From a virus, in IMG/VR virus record IMGVR_UViG_3300044294_000054, positions 1 to 37,349 of that record: DNA of 37,349 bases, one strand, 5' to 3'. The position numbers were made by a program, and so were the translations under genes. Numbering within the stretch: the stretch's first letter is position 1; every line of letters starts with the position of its first letter. Positions 20,145 through 28,150 of this stretch are shown piece after piece. The notes below the pieces were generated by a model that saw nothing but the letters and a program-made list of their open reading frames with translations, searched no databases and had not been told where the DNA came from.

Positions 20145-21916
20145 TGGAAAGACTGGTCTTTGACATAGAGACAAACGGTCTGCTGCGACAAGAAAAGCCT
20201 GTCATTCACTGCCTGGTTACACAGGACTTAGACAGTGGAGTCATTCATCGCTATGACGACAGCGGTGCACACGAAACTCTGACGACAGGTCTGAACTACC
20301 TGGCGGAAGCAGATGAGCTGTGGGGGCACAACGTGATCGGTTTCGACTGCGAATTTATTGGTGAGATATATCCGTTTTTTGAGCCTCGTGGTCGTATCTA
20401 CGACACCCTGATTCTTTCTCGACTGTTCATGATGAACATGTACGAGAGGGATTTTAAGAATACCCCTGCCAACATGCCAGCACACCTGTATGGACGGCAC
20501 TCTTTAGAGTCTTGGGGTTATCGCTTGGGAGTCTACAAGTCTCAGTATGGCAAGCAGCTAGCTGGAGATTGGGGCACATACACACCAGAAATGCTCGAAT
20601 ATTGCGTCCAAGACGTTGAGGTGGCAACCGCCTTGGTCAAAGTATTTATGCAGAACATGCATAAGTATTCAGCCTGTATCGACACGGAGCATAAGCTGGC
20701 AAAGCTAATGTCCTGGCAGGAACGGGAGGGTTTTCCGTTCGACACTAAGAAGGCAGAGCAGTTGACATGGAGGCTGCAAAGTGAACTTGAACAGCTCTCA
20801 GACGAGATGCGAGCCACATTCCCTTATGTAAATGGTGGTGAGTTCACTCCAGCTGTCAACAACAGTTCGAGAGGTTATGTTAAGGGTGTGAAGTTTACTC
20901 GACTTAAGGAGTTCAATCCAACAAGTCGTCAGCACATCGCCCTTGCCTTTCAGATGTTTCGTGGGTGGGAGCCTGAAGAGCGCACAGCTACTGGAATCCC
21001 CAAGATTGATGAAGACATCCTACTCGAGTTAAACACAGATGAATCTAAGAAGTTTGCACGAATCCTGACTCTCCAGAAACATCTAGGACAGATCAGTGAG
21101 GGTCAAAACTCTTGGCTTAAAAAGGTCGGCGGAGATGGTCGTATTCATCACAGCTGCATCCTCAACTGCAACACGGGCCGTCAAGCCCACATGAATCCCA
21201 ACCTGGCGCAGGTGCCATCTGAACATGACTACCGAGAACTGTTCCATCCGGGCCCTGGTCGGTTGCAAGTTGGGGCTGATGCTTCTGGCTTGGAACTGCG
21301 TTGCCTTGCCCACTACCTTGCTCGCTTCGATGGTGGCAAGTTTGGACAGGAAGTCGTCGAAGGCGACATCCATACGGCTCTAGCCAACATCTATGGCACG
21401 GATCGTAAAACTGGCAAGGGTGTTACTTATTGCCTAATTTATGGCGGTGGAAACCTCAAGTTAGGTATTACAGCCGGCGCTAGCAAGGATAAAGCTGTAG
21501 CCAAAGGCAACGAAATCAGAAAGCGTGTTATGTCCGGTCTGGATGGTTTCGCCCAGCTTACTAAAGCTATTGCCAAGAAAGCTGAGTCTGGTGTTCTTAA
21601 AGCTATTGATGGCCGTCCCATCTACCTTCAAGGGAAAAAACACGCTGCCACCAACTACCTATTGCAGTCGGCAGGAGCGTGCATTTGCAAGCTTTGGCTA
21701 ATCAGGGCGAACGAGCTTCTTCAGGAAGCGAAGATCGACTATTGGCCAATGGCCTTTGTGCATGACGAGATGCAGCTTTCTGTGGCCCCAGAGCATGCAG
21801 AGCAGGCTGCATTTTTAATAACTGCTGCTATTAAAGACGTTGAGTCAACTCTCTCTTTTAGGTGCAGACTGGATTCTGAATACCACATTGGTCGGTCGTG
21901 GGCTGACTGCCACTAA
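20141..21916 (+). CDS. A-family DNA polymerase (T7 gp5-like)
   Basis: A 591-residue replicative polymerase starting MMERLVFDIETNGLL; the ATG overlapping the previous stop (ATGA) is chosen over an upstream start. The 3'-5' exonuclease has D8 and E10. Polymerase motif A is GADASGLELR (D380), motif B RKTGKGVTYCLIYGG, motif C FVHDEMQLSV (H541, D542, E543). The thumb region between ATFPYV and EFNPTSRQHI holds only some 27 residues, whereas T7 gp5 carries a thioredoxin-binding domain of about 75 there. This explains the shorter length (T7 is 704). Confidence 0.95.
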   Translation: MMERLVFDIETNGLLRQEKPVIHCLVTQDLDSGVIHRYDDSGAHETLTTGLNYLAEADELWGHNVIGFDCEFIGEIYPFFEPRGRIYDTLILSRLFMMNMYERDFKNTPANMPAHLYGRHSLESWGYRLGVYKSQYGKQLAGDWGTYTPEMLEYCVQDVEVATALVKVFMQNMHKYSACIDTEHKLAKLMSWQEREGFPFDTKKAEQLTWRLQSELEQLSDEMRATFPYVNGGEFTPAVNNSSRGYVKGVKFTRLKEFNPTSRQHIALAFQMFRGWEPEERTATGIPKIDEDILLELNTDESKKFARILTLQKHLGQISEGQNSWLKKVGGDGRIHHSCILNCNTGRQAHMNPNLAQVPSEHDYRELFHPGPGRLQVGADASGLELRCLAHYLARFDGGKFGQEVVEGDIHTALANIYGTDRKTGKGVTYCLIYGGGNLKLGITAGASKDKAVAKGNEIRKRVMSGLDGFAQLTKAIAKKAESGVLKAIDGRPIYLQGKKHAATNYLLQSAGACICKLWLIRANELLQEAKIDYWPMAFVHDEMQLSVAPEHAEQAAFLITAAIKDVESTLSFRCRLDSEYHIGRSWADCH

Positions 21917-22274
21917 GCAGTGCAAGCACTGTGGGGAGTGGAAGCCTGAGTCTGGATTCCTCAAAATTGATGGTCATCATCGAGCTACGCGAAACAGATG
22001 CAAAACCTGCCACCGCCACCAGCTTAACATCAGAACCAAGCTAAAAACACAACATCCGGTGCCACCACCAGGCGAGTGTCCTATATGTAGAAAGCATACC
22101 TGCAAATGGGTACTTGACCACTGCCATAACGGTGAGTTTTTCCGAGGTTACATCTGCAAATTCTGCAACTCAGGAGTAGGCCTTCTGCATGACGACCCAG
22201 TTGTTTTGTCGAGGGCTTTGCTTTATCTACTTAATTGCACTAAACCAAGTGAAGACGCTTCTAATCGATGCTGA
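21888..22274 (+). CDS. Endonuclease VII-like (HNH) nuclease
   Basis: A Cys/His-rich protein with zinc ligands KQCKHCGEWKPESGF, RCKTCHRHQ and ECPICR, and the Endonuclease VII core VLDHCHNGEFFRGYICKFCN, followed by SGVGLLHDDPVV. Such enzymes cut Holliday junctions or act as homing nucleases. No ATG precedes the first Cys pair in frame. TTG codons at 21888 and 21840, inside the polymerase gene, are the only usual starts, so the start given is tentative. The 3' end overlaps the exonuclease gene by 26 bases. The phage also has an endonuclease I gene at 17566. Confidence 0.75.
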   Translation: MVGRGLTATKQCKHCGEWKPESGFLKIDGHHRATRNRCKTCHRHQLNIRTKLKTQHPVPPPGECPICRKHTCKWVLDHCHNGEFFRGYICKFCNSGVGLLHDDPVVLSRALLYLLNCTKPSEDASNRC

Positions 22275-22974
22275 TTTCTTCTTCTATCGAGCGGCAGCTG
22301 CCGTTGAGGAAGAGCACGACTATAGCGAAGAGCTTTCAGTAATTGTTGGTAATTTTGCTGAAGCAAAGAAGATCGTCAATAGTGAATTGGACAAGCTCAA
22401 AGAGCGGTTCCAGACCAATAAACTGATCTTAACTTTTACCGACAGGGAGAATTTTAGAAAGACAATTGATCCTAGCTACAAAGGAAATCGCACCAAGCGT
22501 AAGCCTTGCGGATACCTACGCCTTAAAAACTGGGGTCTAACAAACTTCAAGTCCGTGATCAAGCCGGGACTAGAAGCGGATGATGTCTGCGGAATCCTTG
22601 CTACTAACGGCATGCTGAAAGACTTTGTTTTAATCAGCCCAGACAAGGACATGGAGCAGATTCCCTGTCATCTTTTTAATCTCAAAACCGAGTTCAGCCA
22701 GAGTCCCGAAGAGGCGCGAAGGCGGCTTTTTGAACAATGCCTAACAGGAGATCAGACCGATGGCTACTCGGGTTGTCCGGGTGTTGGGCCTAAAAAAGCT
22801 GAGGCCATACTCCGCTCAGTAAAAGATGGTAATTACTGGCCGGTTGTAGTTAAAACCTACCTCCAGGCGCAGCAGACAGAGGAGGACGCACTGAGAAATC
22901 TACGTCTAGCTCGAATCCTGCAGGCATCTGACTGGGATGAAGCCAAGCAGCAACCTATCCATTACATTCCATGA
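22249..22974 (+). CDS. 5'-3' exonuclease (T7 gp6-like)
   Basis: A protein of about 241 residues starting from a GTG (VKTLLIDADFFFYRAAAAVE); an ATG-less longer form from 22189 would run through the upstream nuclease gene. FEN/5'-exonuclease motifs are LLIDAD, GLEADDVCG, ISPDKDMEQIP and the helix-hairpin-helix segment GDQTDGYSGCPGVGPKKAEA. The Asp residues bind two metals. In T7, gp6 removes primers and degrades host DNA with gp3. It follows the polymerase in the T7 order, with an extra nuclease gene between. Confidence 0.88.
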   Translation: MKTLLIDADFFFYRAAAAVEEEHDYSEELSVIVGNFAEAKKIVNSELDKLKERFQTNKLILTFTDRENFRKTIDPSYKGNRTKRKPCGYLRLKNWGLTNFKSVIKPGLEADDVCGILATNGMLKDFVLISPDKDMEQIPCHLFNLKTEFSQSPEEARRRLFEQCLTGDQTDGYSGCPGVGPKKAEAILRSVKDGNYWPVVVKTYLQAQQTEEDALRNLRLARILQASDWDEAKQQPIHYIP

Positions 22975-23177
22975 TCCCCTCCCCAGTTCTCGATCTGACG
23001 TTAGAGCAAGAGTTTCAGCTACGCCAGATTTCTGATGCTGCTAAGACTGCCTCCAAAGCTGATCTGACAAGTCTCTGCACAATACTGCTACGCCAGAACT
23101 TTATGTACAACAACACTCTCAAAAATCTTGTGAAGAACTGGAATGAAGCTGACGTACAAAGAACTGCTTTTCGTTAG
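22971..23177 (+). CDS. NblA-like small protein (phycobilisome degradation), putative
   Basis: A 68-residue all-helical protein. LDLTLEQEFQLRQISDAAKT aligns with the first helix of NblA (consensus like LTLEQxFxLR), and LCTILLRQNFMYNNTLKNLV fits its second helix (LYRQxMVRENLYKxLL). Size also matches NblA (about 60 residues). NblA is the adaptor that brings Clp protease to phycobilisomes, and other cyanophages (Ma-LMM01, Pf-WMP4) carry copies. The ATG overlaps the exonuclease stop (ATGA). The second half diverges from host NblA, so the phage protein may bind a different target. The assignment is by pattern, not by search. Confidence 0.5.
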   Translation: MIPSPVLDLTLEQEFQLRQISDAAKTASKADLTSLCTILLRQNFMYNNTLKNLVKNWNEADVQRTAFR

Positions 23178-23310
23178 AGGGACTCTTTTGGCTAGGAGGA
23201 TATACACCAGGCAGCCTGAAGTCTGGCAGCCTTGGATGAAGTCGTTTCTGCAGAAAATAGAGGACGAACTCGAACCGCATAACCCACCACCTTGGCCCCA
23301 CTACTCATGA
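23143..23310 (+). CDS. 55-residue basic protein, unknown
   Basis: A short ORF starting MKLTYKELLFVRGTLLARRI and ending PPPWPHYS. The first half is basic, the second has an acidic helix (FLQKIEDELE) and a Pro/Trp tail. It overlaps the NblA-like gene by 35 bases and the next gene by 4 (ATGA), filling the gap exactly. No family recognised. Confidence 0.55.
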   Translation: MKLTYKELLFVRGTLLARRIYTRQPEVWQPWMKSFLQKIEDELEPHNPPPWPHYS

Positions 23311-23522
23311 ATAAATACTCACCAGATCACTACGCACGTGGCGTCATTGAAGTCTGGGATTTCATAGCAGATCAGAAGCTTGACTACTTTCTTGGCAATG
23401 TAGTCAAGTACATTTCTCGCGCAGGGTATAAGCCTCAAGAAGAAGAGATTGACGATCTTCTTAAAGCTAAGGCTTATCTAGAGAAAAAGATCTTTCTTGT
23501 ATCCAAACTCCGCAACCGATGA
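23307..23522 (+). CDS. DUF3310-family protein
   Basis: A 71-residue protein starting MNKYSPDHYARGVIEVWDFI and continuing LGNVVKYISRAGYKPQEEEI. This is the DUF3310 pattern (DHY..G..E, G...KY..R.G.K, L.KA..YL), a small helical domain often beside nucleotide-metabolism genes. T7 gp1.7, a nucleotide kinase, contains this domain. The ATG at 23307 overlaps the previous stop and is better than an upstream TTG. It is coupled to the MazG-like gene. Confidence 0.8.
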   Translation: MNKYSPDHYARGVIEVWDFIADQKLDYFLGNVVKYISRAGYKPQEEEIDDLLKAKAYLEKKIFLVSKLRNR

Positions 23523-23905
23523 GCGCAATTGATTTACTTGGTCAAGCACTCCAGTTTCGAGTGGCAATGGATCAATCAATCGCATGTTTTACGCCTTCAA
23601 TTCTTGACCTTCAATCCGATCTCATTGCTGAAGAGACGCATGAGTTCTTCGAGGCGTATATCAATTGTCTCGCTGATCTTTCAAACTTTAGGGCTCGAGA
23701 GGCTGCCCTTAAAGAGCTTGCGGATATTGTTTATGTCTGCTTCCAGTTTGCTACAGCTGCCGGCTGGGAGCTCGATGAAGCTTTGGCTCGAGTACATAGG
23801 AGCAACATGTCCAAACTTGTGGACGGAAAGCCCTTAAAGAACGAGGCAGGCAAAGTAATTAAAGGACCCAACTACCAACCCCCCTACCTCACCGACCTTA
23901 TCTAA
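23519..23905 (+). CDS. MazG-like nucleotide pyrophosphohydrolase
   Basis: A 128-residue alpha-helical protein with the MazG/PRA-PH metal site: EExxE (E38, E39, E42 in IAEETHEFFE) and ExxD (E66, D69 in KELADIVYV). The tail NMSKLVDGKPLKNEAGKVIK is typical of phage members. These enzymes hydrolyse nucleoside triphosphates to monophosphates and pyrophosphate, possibly non-canonical ones; a role in ppGpp turnover was proposed for cyanophage MazG. It precedes the RNR genes. Confidence 0.85.
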   Translation: MSAIDLLGQALQFRVAMDQSIACFTPSILDLQSDLIAEETHEFFEAYINCLADLSNFRAREAALKELADIVYVCFQFATAAGWELDEALARVHRSNMSKLVDGKPLKNEAGKVIKGPNYQPPYLTDLI

Positions 23906-23909
23906 AACA

Positions 23910-25283
23910 ATGTCCACCTCGAAGATTGCCCGAACTGGCAGAGTTCAGTCCTGGATCGACAATCCAGATAGCCGCCTCCCCGTGAGTTGCACCGTCTTTG
24001 TGGTGGAAGACGAGATAGAAGGACCCAATGGAATTGAAGCATCGTGGCGATTCGTTAGTCATGCTCTACGCTATGGAGCGGGCGTTGCGGTACACCTCTC
24101 CAAGATCCGTCCCAAAGGCGCTAAGAATAGCAAGGGTCTTGTGGCATCTGGCCCAGTATCCTTCGGAAAGATCTACTCCTCCCTCAATGAAATCCTAAGG
24201 CGAGGAGGAGTATACAAGAACGGTGCTGTAGTTTTGCACCTTGATCTTAATCACCCCGACATTCTCGAATTTATTAAAGCAACACGCGCCGAATTGCCAT
24301 GGGTGAAGCGATGCGTTGACATCACGACACTATGGTGGAATCGAGCCTCTGATGATATTAAGCAAGCTCTGCTAAAAAACATTCAAAGTGGTGACATCTG
24401 GCTCAACAAAGTCAAGTTTGACAACGATGGAAATCGTATCCGGGGTAACGTATGCTTGGAAATCTACCTGCGATCACGGGGAACCTGTCTACTGGAACAT
24501 GTAAACCTCGGCGCATGCGAGCTCGATGACCTTCCAGGTGCATTTCAACACGGAATGCAAGACCTGTGCGAACTACACTCCCGAACTGGTGTTGAACATA
24601 GCGGGGAGTACCTCTCTCCAGACGAAGATCGGCAAGTCGGTCTCGGAATGCTGGGCCTCGCCAACCTGCTACGGCGTTATGGGGTGAGCTATCAGGAGTT
24701 TGGTGAGGCGTTGGCTGCTGTCAATAACTACGAACACAACGATAGCGTGGCAAACAGGCTGGCTCAATCCATGTTCAGTGGCATTCAGCAGGCAGCTGCA
24801 GTGGCCAAACACCACGGGATGGAGCGAGCATTCACAATTGCCCCCACTGCTAGCTGCAGTTACCGCTACATCGATCTCGATGGATTTGTAACCACGCCAG
24901 AAATTGCCCCGCCAATAGCTAGAGAAGTTGACAGGGATTCTGGAACGCTTGGCGTTATGTCCGTAAACTATGGTCCTGTCGAGATTGCTGCAGAGGTCGG
25001 CTGGGAAGCCTACAAGTCCGTTGCTAATGGCATCATGCAGATGCTTAACAGCACGGGTCTGCTGCACGGATACAGCTTCAACAGCTGGTCTGATGTTGTC
25101 ACCTATGACGAGGCATTTATTGAAGATTGGCTTGAGTCACCTCAGACCTCTCTTTACTACGCACTTCAGGTGATGCCTGATACTCTCCGCAAGGATGATG
25201 CTACCGCCATTCTGGATGATGAGTACAAAGACATCTTCTCGTTTGAAGTTGATGAAGACTATTGTGTTTCATGTGCTGAGTAA
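23910..25283 (+). CDS. nrdA: Ribonucleotide reductase, large (alpha) subunit, class I
   Basis: A 457-residue catalytic subunit that reduces ribonucleotides to deoxyribonucleotides. N180-x-C182-x-E184 (GNVCLEIYLR) matches E. coli N437/C439/E441, C27 (LPVSCTVFV) the first and C203 (NLGACELDD) the second redox Cys. The C-terminal pair C452/C455 (CVSCAE) relays electrons from thioredoxin. It lacks an ATP-cone and is much shorter than E. coli NrdA (761), as known for podovirus enzymes. Such proteins were long called class II and later reassigned to class I because a beta subunit follows directly, as here (stop and ATG overlap by one base). Confidence 0.88.
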   Translation: MSTSKIARTGRVQSWIDNPDSRLPVSCTVFVVEDEIEGPNGIEASWRFVSHALRYGAGVAVHLSKIRPKGAKNSKGLVASGPVSFGKIYSSLNEILRRGGVYKNGAVVLHLDLNHPDILEFIKATRAELPWVKRCVDITTLWWNRASDDIKQALLKNIQSGDIWLNKVKFDNDGNRIRGNVCLEIYLRSRGTCLLEHVNLGACELDDLPGAFQHGMQDLCELHSRTGVEHSGEYLSPDEDRQVGLGMLGLANLLRRYGVSYQEFGEALAAVNNYEHNDSVANRLAQSMFSGIQQAAAVAKHHGMERAFTIAPTASCSYRYIDLDGFVTTPEIAPPIAREVDRDSGTLGVMSVNYGPVEIAAEVGWEAYKSVANGIMQMLNSTGLLHGYSFNSWSDVVTYDEAFIEDWLESPQTSLYYALQVMPDTLRKDDATAILDDEYKDIFSFEVDEDYCVSCAE

Positions 25284-26002
25284 TGTCTAGCTATCTTGAT
25301 GTAATTGCCAGAAAGCGAAAATGGACTCCCGTTCAAGTTGAGCGGGGTCAATTTGTAGAGGGAGCAGAGGAGTCTTTGTATCGAGCTCTCGCTCTTCGTA
25401 CCCTTGAGCTTCCTGTTAAAGAGTTCCTGCAGCAGGGACTTGATAAGGAGCTCCCCAGCAAACGGGGTGTCATCGAAGCTCTGCTGTCAAATCAACAGGA
25501 CGAAGACAAGCATGACCTTGGCCTTTCATACATTGTTGCGGCTCATGGAACAGATGTAAAGGCAGAGCGGGAATCACAGGTGATTCGCAACGCTTGGTTG
25601 GAGGCACCGGAGCACCCGATTCTGAAGGCATCGATTCTTGAGCGCAGCGTGTTCTTTGTCCTGCTGCCATTCTTCCGCTTCAACGGAGACATGGGACTGC
25701 GAACACTGGCTGCCGACATCTCCAGGGATGAGCAGACTCACGTGGCAATCCATGGAATGGTTGCTCATGACCTCGGGCTGAAGAGCACCCCACGTCTGAA
25801 CAAACTACGCAAGGCTACTGTGCACTGGGTAATGGATGGTCTGGGTCAGTCCGAGAACAAGTGGCTCGATAAGGACTTCTGGCTAGCCCAGTCCGACTCT
25901 CTCTATAACAATGGTAAGGCAGCTGGGTTAACCGACACCCAGCGAGCCAGAATGCCCGCCTTTTTCGAGGCGTCCAATAACGACCTACCTTCTTATGGCT
26001 GA
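25283..26002 (+). CDS. nrdB: Ribonucleotide reductase, small (beta) subunit
   Basis: A 239-residue ferritin-like helical protein. Two ExxH metal motifs are seen: E74-D-K-H77 (QQDEDKHDLG) and E150-Q-T-H153 (ISRDEQTHVA). Additional carboxylate ligands are probably E42 and E120. This is the dimetal site that generates the radical for NrdA. The position four residues after H77, which is the radical Tyr (Y122) in E. coli, is Leu81 here, so the enzyme likely works without a tyrosyl radical at that site. It is shorter than E. coli NrdB (376) and matches the downstream RNR beta subunits described in podoviruses such as P-SSP7. Confidence 0.8.
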   Translation: MSSYLDVIARKRKWTPVQVERGQFVEGAEESLYRALALRTLELPVKEFLQQGLDKELPSKRGVIEALLSNQQDEDKHDLGLSYIVAAHGTDVKAERESQVIRNAWLEAPEHPILKASILERSVFFVLLPFFRFNGDMGLRTLAADISRDEQTHVAIHGMVAHDLGLKSTPRLNKLRKATVHWVMDGLGQSENKWLDKDFWLAQSDSLYNNGKAAGLTDTQRARMPAFFEASNNDLPSYG

Positions 26003-26186
26003 GCTTGAAAGCAAGGATGTATTTGACGGTGACAGGGTCATCTACGAACTCCTTGAAAAGCTTGAAGAGCTTTATCCACTTTACAATCCAAACCCTTCGG
26101 ATTCTCTTGCCAAGATTATGTTCTTAGCCGGACAGAGATCCATTGTAGATTACATTCACTACATTTACTCGTTAAAAGAGGATTAG
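25995..26186 (+). CDS. Small protein, unknown, after nrdB
   Basis: A 63-residue acidic helical protein (MAELESKDVFDGDRVIYELL) with a conserved-looking aromatic end (RSIVDYIHYIYSLKED). It overlaps nrdB by 8 bases and precedes the structural operon. No photosystem gene (psbA or hli), which many marine podoviruses place about here, is present. Function unknown. Confidence 0.65.
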   Translation: MAELESKDVFDGDRVIYELLEKLEELYPLYNPNPSDSLAKIMFLAGQRSIVDYIHYIYSLKED

Positions 26187-26190
26187 AACT

Positions 26191-26505
26191 ATGTGTGCCG
26201 GTCGAGGGAAATCACCCAAGCTAAATATGATGTCGCTTTTGGCGGCACTAGCCCCCCCTAGAGCGCCGGATTTGCCACCTATGGCCCCGCAGCCTCCTCC
26301 GGCCCCAGCGCCGGCTGCTCCTCTGCCTCCTCCTGTTACGGTAAGTGGTAACAATGAGAACAACGCCAAGATGCAGAAGCGCACCTCAAAGCGTTCGCAA
26401 CTTCAACAAGCATCTGGCGGTACTTCTCCGCTCAGGATTACTCTTGATAAATCGGTTAACACACAGACTGATCCCAGAAAAGGTAGTCTAAATATCCCTA
26501 GCTAA
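26191..26505 (+). CDS. Pro-rich protein, gp7.3-like virion/tail protein
   Basis: A 104-residue protein starting MCAGRGKSPKLNMMSLLAAL, with a Pro/Ala stretch in the middle and a basic, Ser/Gly-rich end (MQKRTSKRSQLQQASGGTSP). T7 gp7.3 (99 residues), encoded just before the portal, has the same layout with a basic and SGG-rich C-terminus and is a virion protein needed for adsorption. Position and composition support the match; sequence identity is low, so this is moderate. Confidence 0.55.
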   Translation: MCAGRGKSPKLNMMSLLAALAPPRAPDLPPMAPQPPPAPAPAAPLPPPVTVSGNNENNAKMQKRTSKRSQLQQASGGTSPLRITLDKSVNTQTDPRKGSLNIPS

Positions 26506-26506
26506 A

Positions 26507-28150
26507 ATGAAAGATCCAGCCTCATCTCGCTATCAAACTTTGTCAGCGGATAGGCAGCAATACCTTGACTCTGCCAGGGAGTGTGCAAAGCTAACGCTCC
26601 CCTATCTGATCGTCGAAGATGGTCAGACTAAGGGGGGCTCTCTCCCTATTCCTTGGCAGAGTGTGGGTGCTAAGGGCGTGAATGTGTTGGCAGCTAAGTT
26701 GATGCTGTCACTCTTCCCAGTCAATACCAGCTTCTTCAAGCTGCAGATCTCTGATGCTGAACTCATGCAGCTTCCAGAGCTTACCCCAGAAGTTCGCAGT
26801 GAGATTGATCTTTCGCTCTCAAAGCTTGAGCGAATCATTCATCAGCAGATTTCTGAGTCTTCTGACCGGGTGATGCTCCACCAAGCCATGAAGCATCTGG
26901 TCGTCACTGGCAATGTACTTATCTTTGTCGGGAAGAAAGCCCTTAAGGTCTATCCACTGGATCGCTATGTTGTCAACCGTGATGGTGACGGCAATCTCAT
27001 TGAAGTAGTAACTGTTGAGTCTGTACACCGGACTCTGCTGCCGGCTGAATTTCAAAAGCAACTTCTCGATAGTAAAGAGAAGGATTGCAACGCTCCTGGT
27101 GCTGACGGCCCCCGCTATGGTGTGGGTTCAGGTAAGAGCTCCAATAATTGGGAAGAGGCCGATGTCTACACATGGGCCAAACTTCAGGATGGACAATGGA
27201 AATGGTATCAAGAAGCTGATGGTAAACTTATCCCAGGCACTGATGGCTCTGCTCCTAAGAGTATTGCTCCTTGGCTTGGACTTAGATTTAACGTCGTGGA
27301 TGGTGAACCATTTGGACGTGGTCGCGTAGAAGAGTTTCTTGGGGATTTGACTTCCCTTGAAAATCTGATGCGGGCTCTTGTGGAGGGCAGTGCAGCTGCA
27401 GCGAAGGTGATTTTTACTGTATCCCCCTCAGCTTCTACCAAACCACAATCGCTGGCACGAGCTAGCAACGGAGCCATCATTCAGGGTCGTCCTGATGATG
27501 TGGGAGTCATTCAAGTTGGTAAGACTGCTGACTTCCGCACTGTGCAGGAGATGATTCGTGATCTTACGACTCGGTTGTCAGATGCGTTCTTGATCTTAAA
27601 TCCTCGTCAGAGTGAGCGAACTACCGCAACCGAGATCTCTGCCATCCAACAGGAGCTGAACGAGCAACTTGGCGGTATCTACGGGAATCTGACAACTGAA
27701 TTGTTAAGTCCGTACCTAAACCGCAAGCTGCATATCCTTCAGAGACAGAAAGCGGTTCCGCCTCTCCCCAAGGGGTTGGTGATGCCAACTGTGGTTGCTG
27801 GCCTTAACGGCATTGGCCGTGGGCAGGAGCGCATTGCTCTGATGGAGTTCATGCAAACTGTTGCTCTAGGCATGGGTCCTGAGGCCCTTGCTCAATTTAT
27901 TAATCCTACAGAATTCCTCAAGAGACTTGCAGCAGCGAGTGGCATTGATGTTCTCAACCTTGTTAAGGATCCTGCAACTATGGAGCAGGAAGTCGGCATG
28001 CAGAAGGAGGACATGATGCAAGCCAGTCTGGTTAATCAGATGGGCCAACTCGCCAAGTCTCCAATTGCTGAAAAATTAGTTGACCAGTATGCCAACCAAC
28101 AACAACAACAAGCAGAGCCATTCAAACCGGACGAGGGCCCGCAGCTCTGA
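26507..28150 (+). CDS. Portal protein (gp8-like head-tail connector)
   Basis: A 547-residue protein, close to T7 gp8 (536). Typical parts are the start (SSRYQTLSADRQQYLDSARE), WQSVGAKGVNVLAAKLMLSL, and FNVVDGEPFGRGRVEEFLGD followed by LTSLENLMRALVEGSAAAAK. Later comes RTATEISAIQQ-type portal sequence (SERTTATEISAIQQELNEQL). Twelve copies form the channel for packaging and tail attachment. The C-terminus is Gln-rich and overlaps the next gene by 62 bases. Confidence 0.93.
   Translation: MKDPASSRYQTLSADRQQYLDSARECAKLTLPYLIVEDGQTKGGSLPIPWQSVGAKGVNVLAAKLMLSLFPVNTSFFKLQISDAELMQLPELTPEVRSEIDLSLSKLERIIHQQISESSDRVMLHQAMKHLVVTGNVLIFVGKKALKVYPLDRYVVNRDGDGNLIEVVTVESVHRTLLPAEFQKQLLDSKEKDCNAPGADGPRYGVGSGKSSNNWEEADVYTWAKLQDGQWKWYQEADGKLIPGTDGSAPKSIAPWLGLRFNVVDGEPFGRGRVEEFLGDLTSLENLMRALVEGSAAAAKVIFTVSPSASTKPQSLARASNGAIIQGRPDDVGVIQVGKTADFRTVQEMIRDLTTRLSDAFLILNPRQSERTTATEISAIQQELNEQLGGIYGNLTTELLSPYLNRKLHILQRQKAVPPLPKGLVMPTVVAGLNGIGRGQERIALMEFMQTVALGMGPEALAQFINPTEFLKRLAAASGIDVLNLVKDPATMEQEVGMQKEDMMQASLVNQMGQLAKSPIAEKLVDQYANQQQQQAEPFKPDEGPQL

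Noticed and set aside
25995-26505. psbA, hli or talC photosynthesis/metabolism genes
   Set aside because: Checked here because marine podoviruses often carry psbA and hli near this place; none of the frames matches. None was seen elsewhere in the window either, but the window lacks part of the genome.
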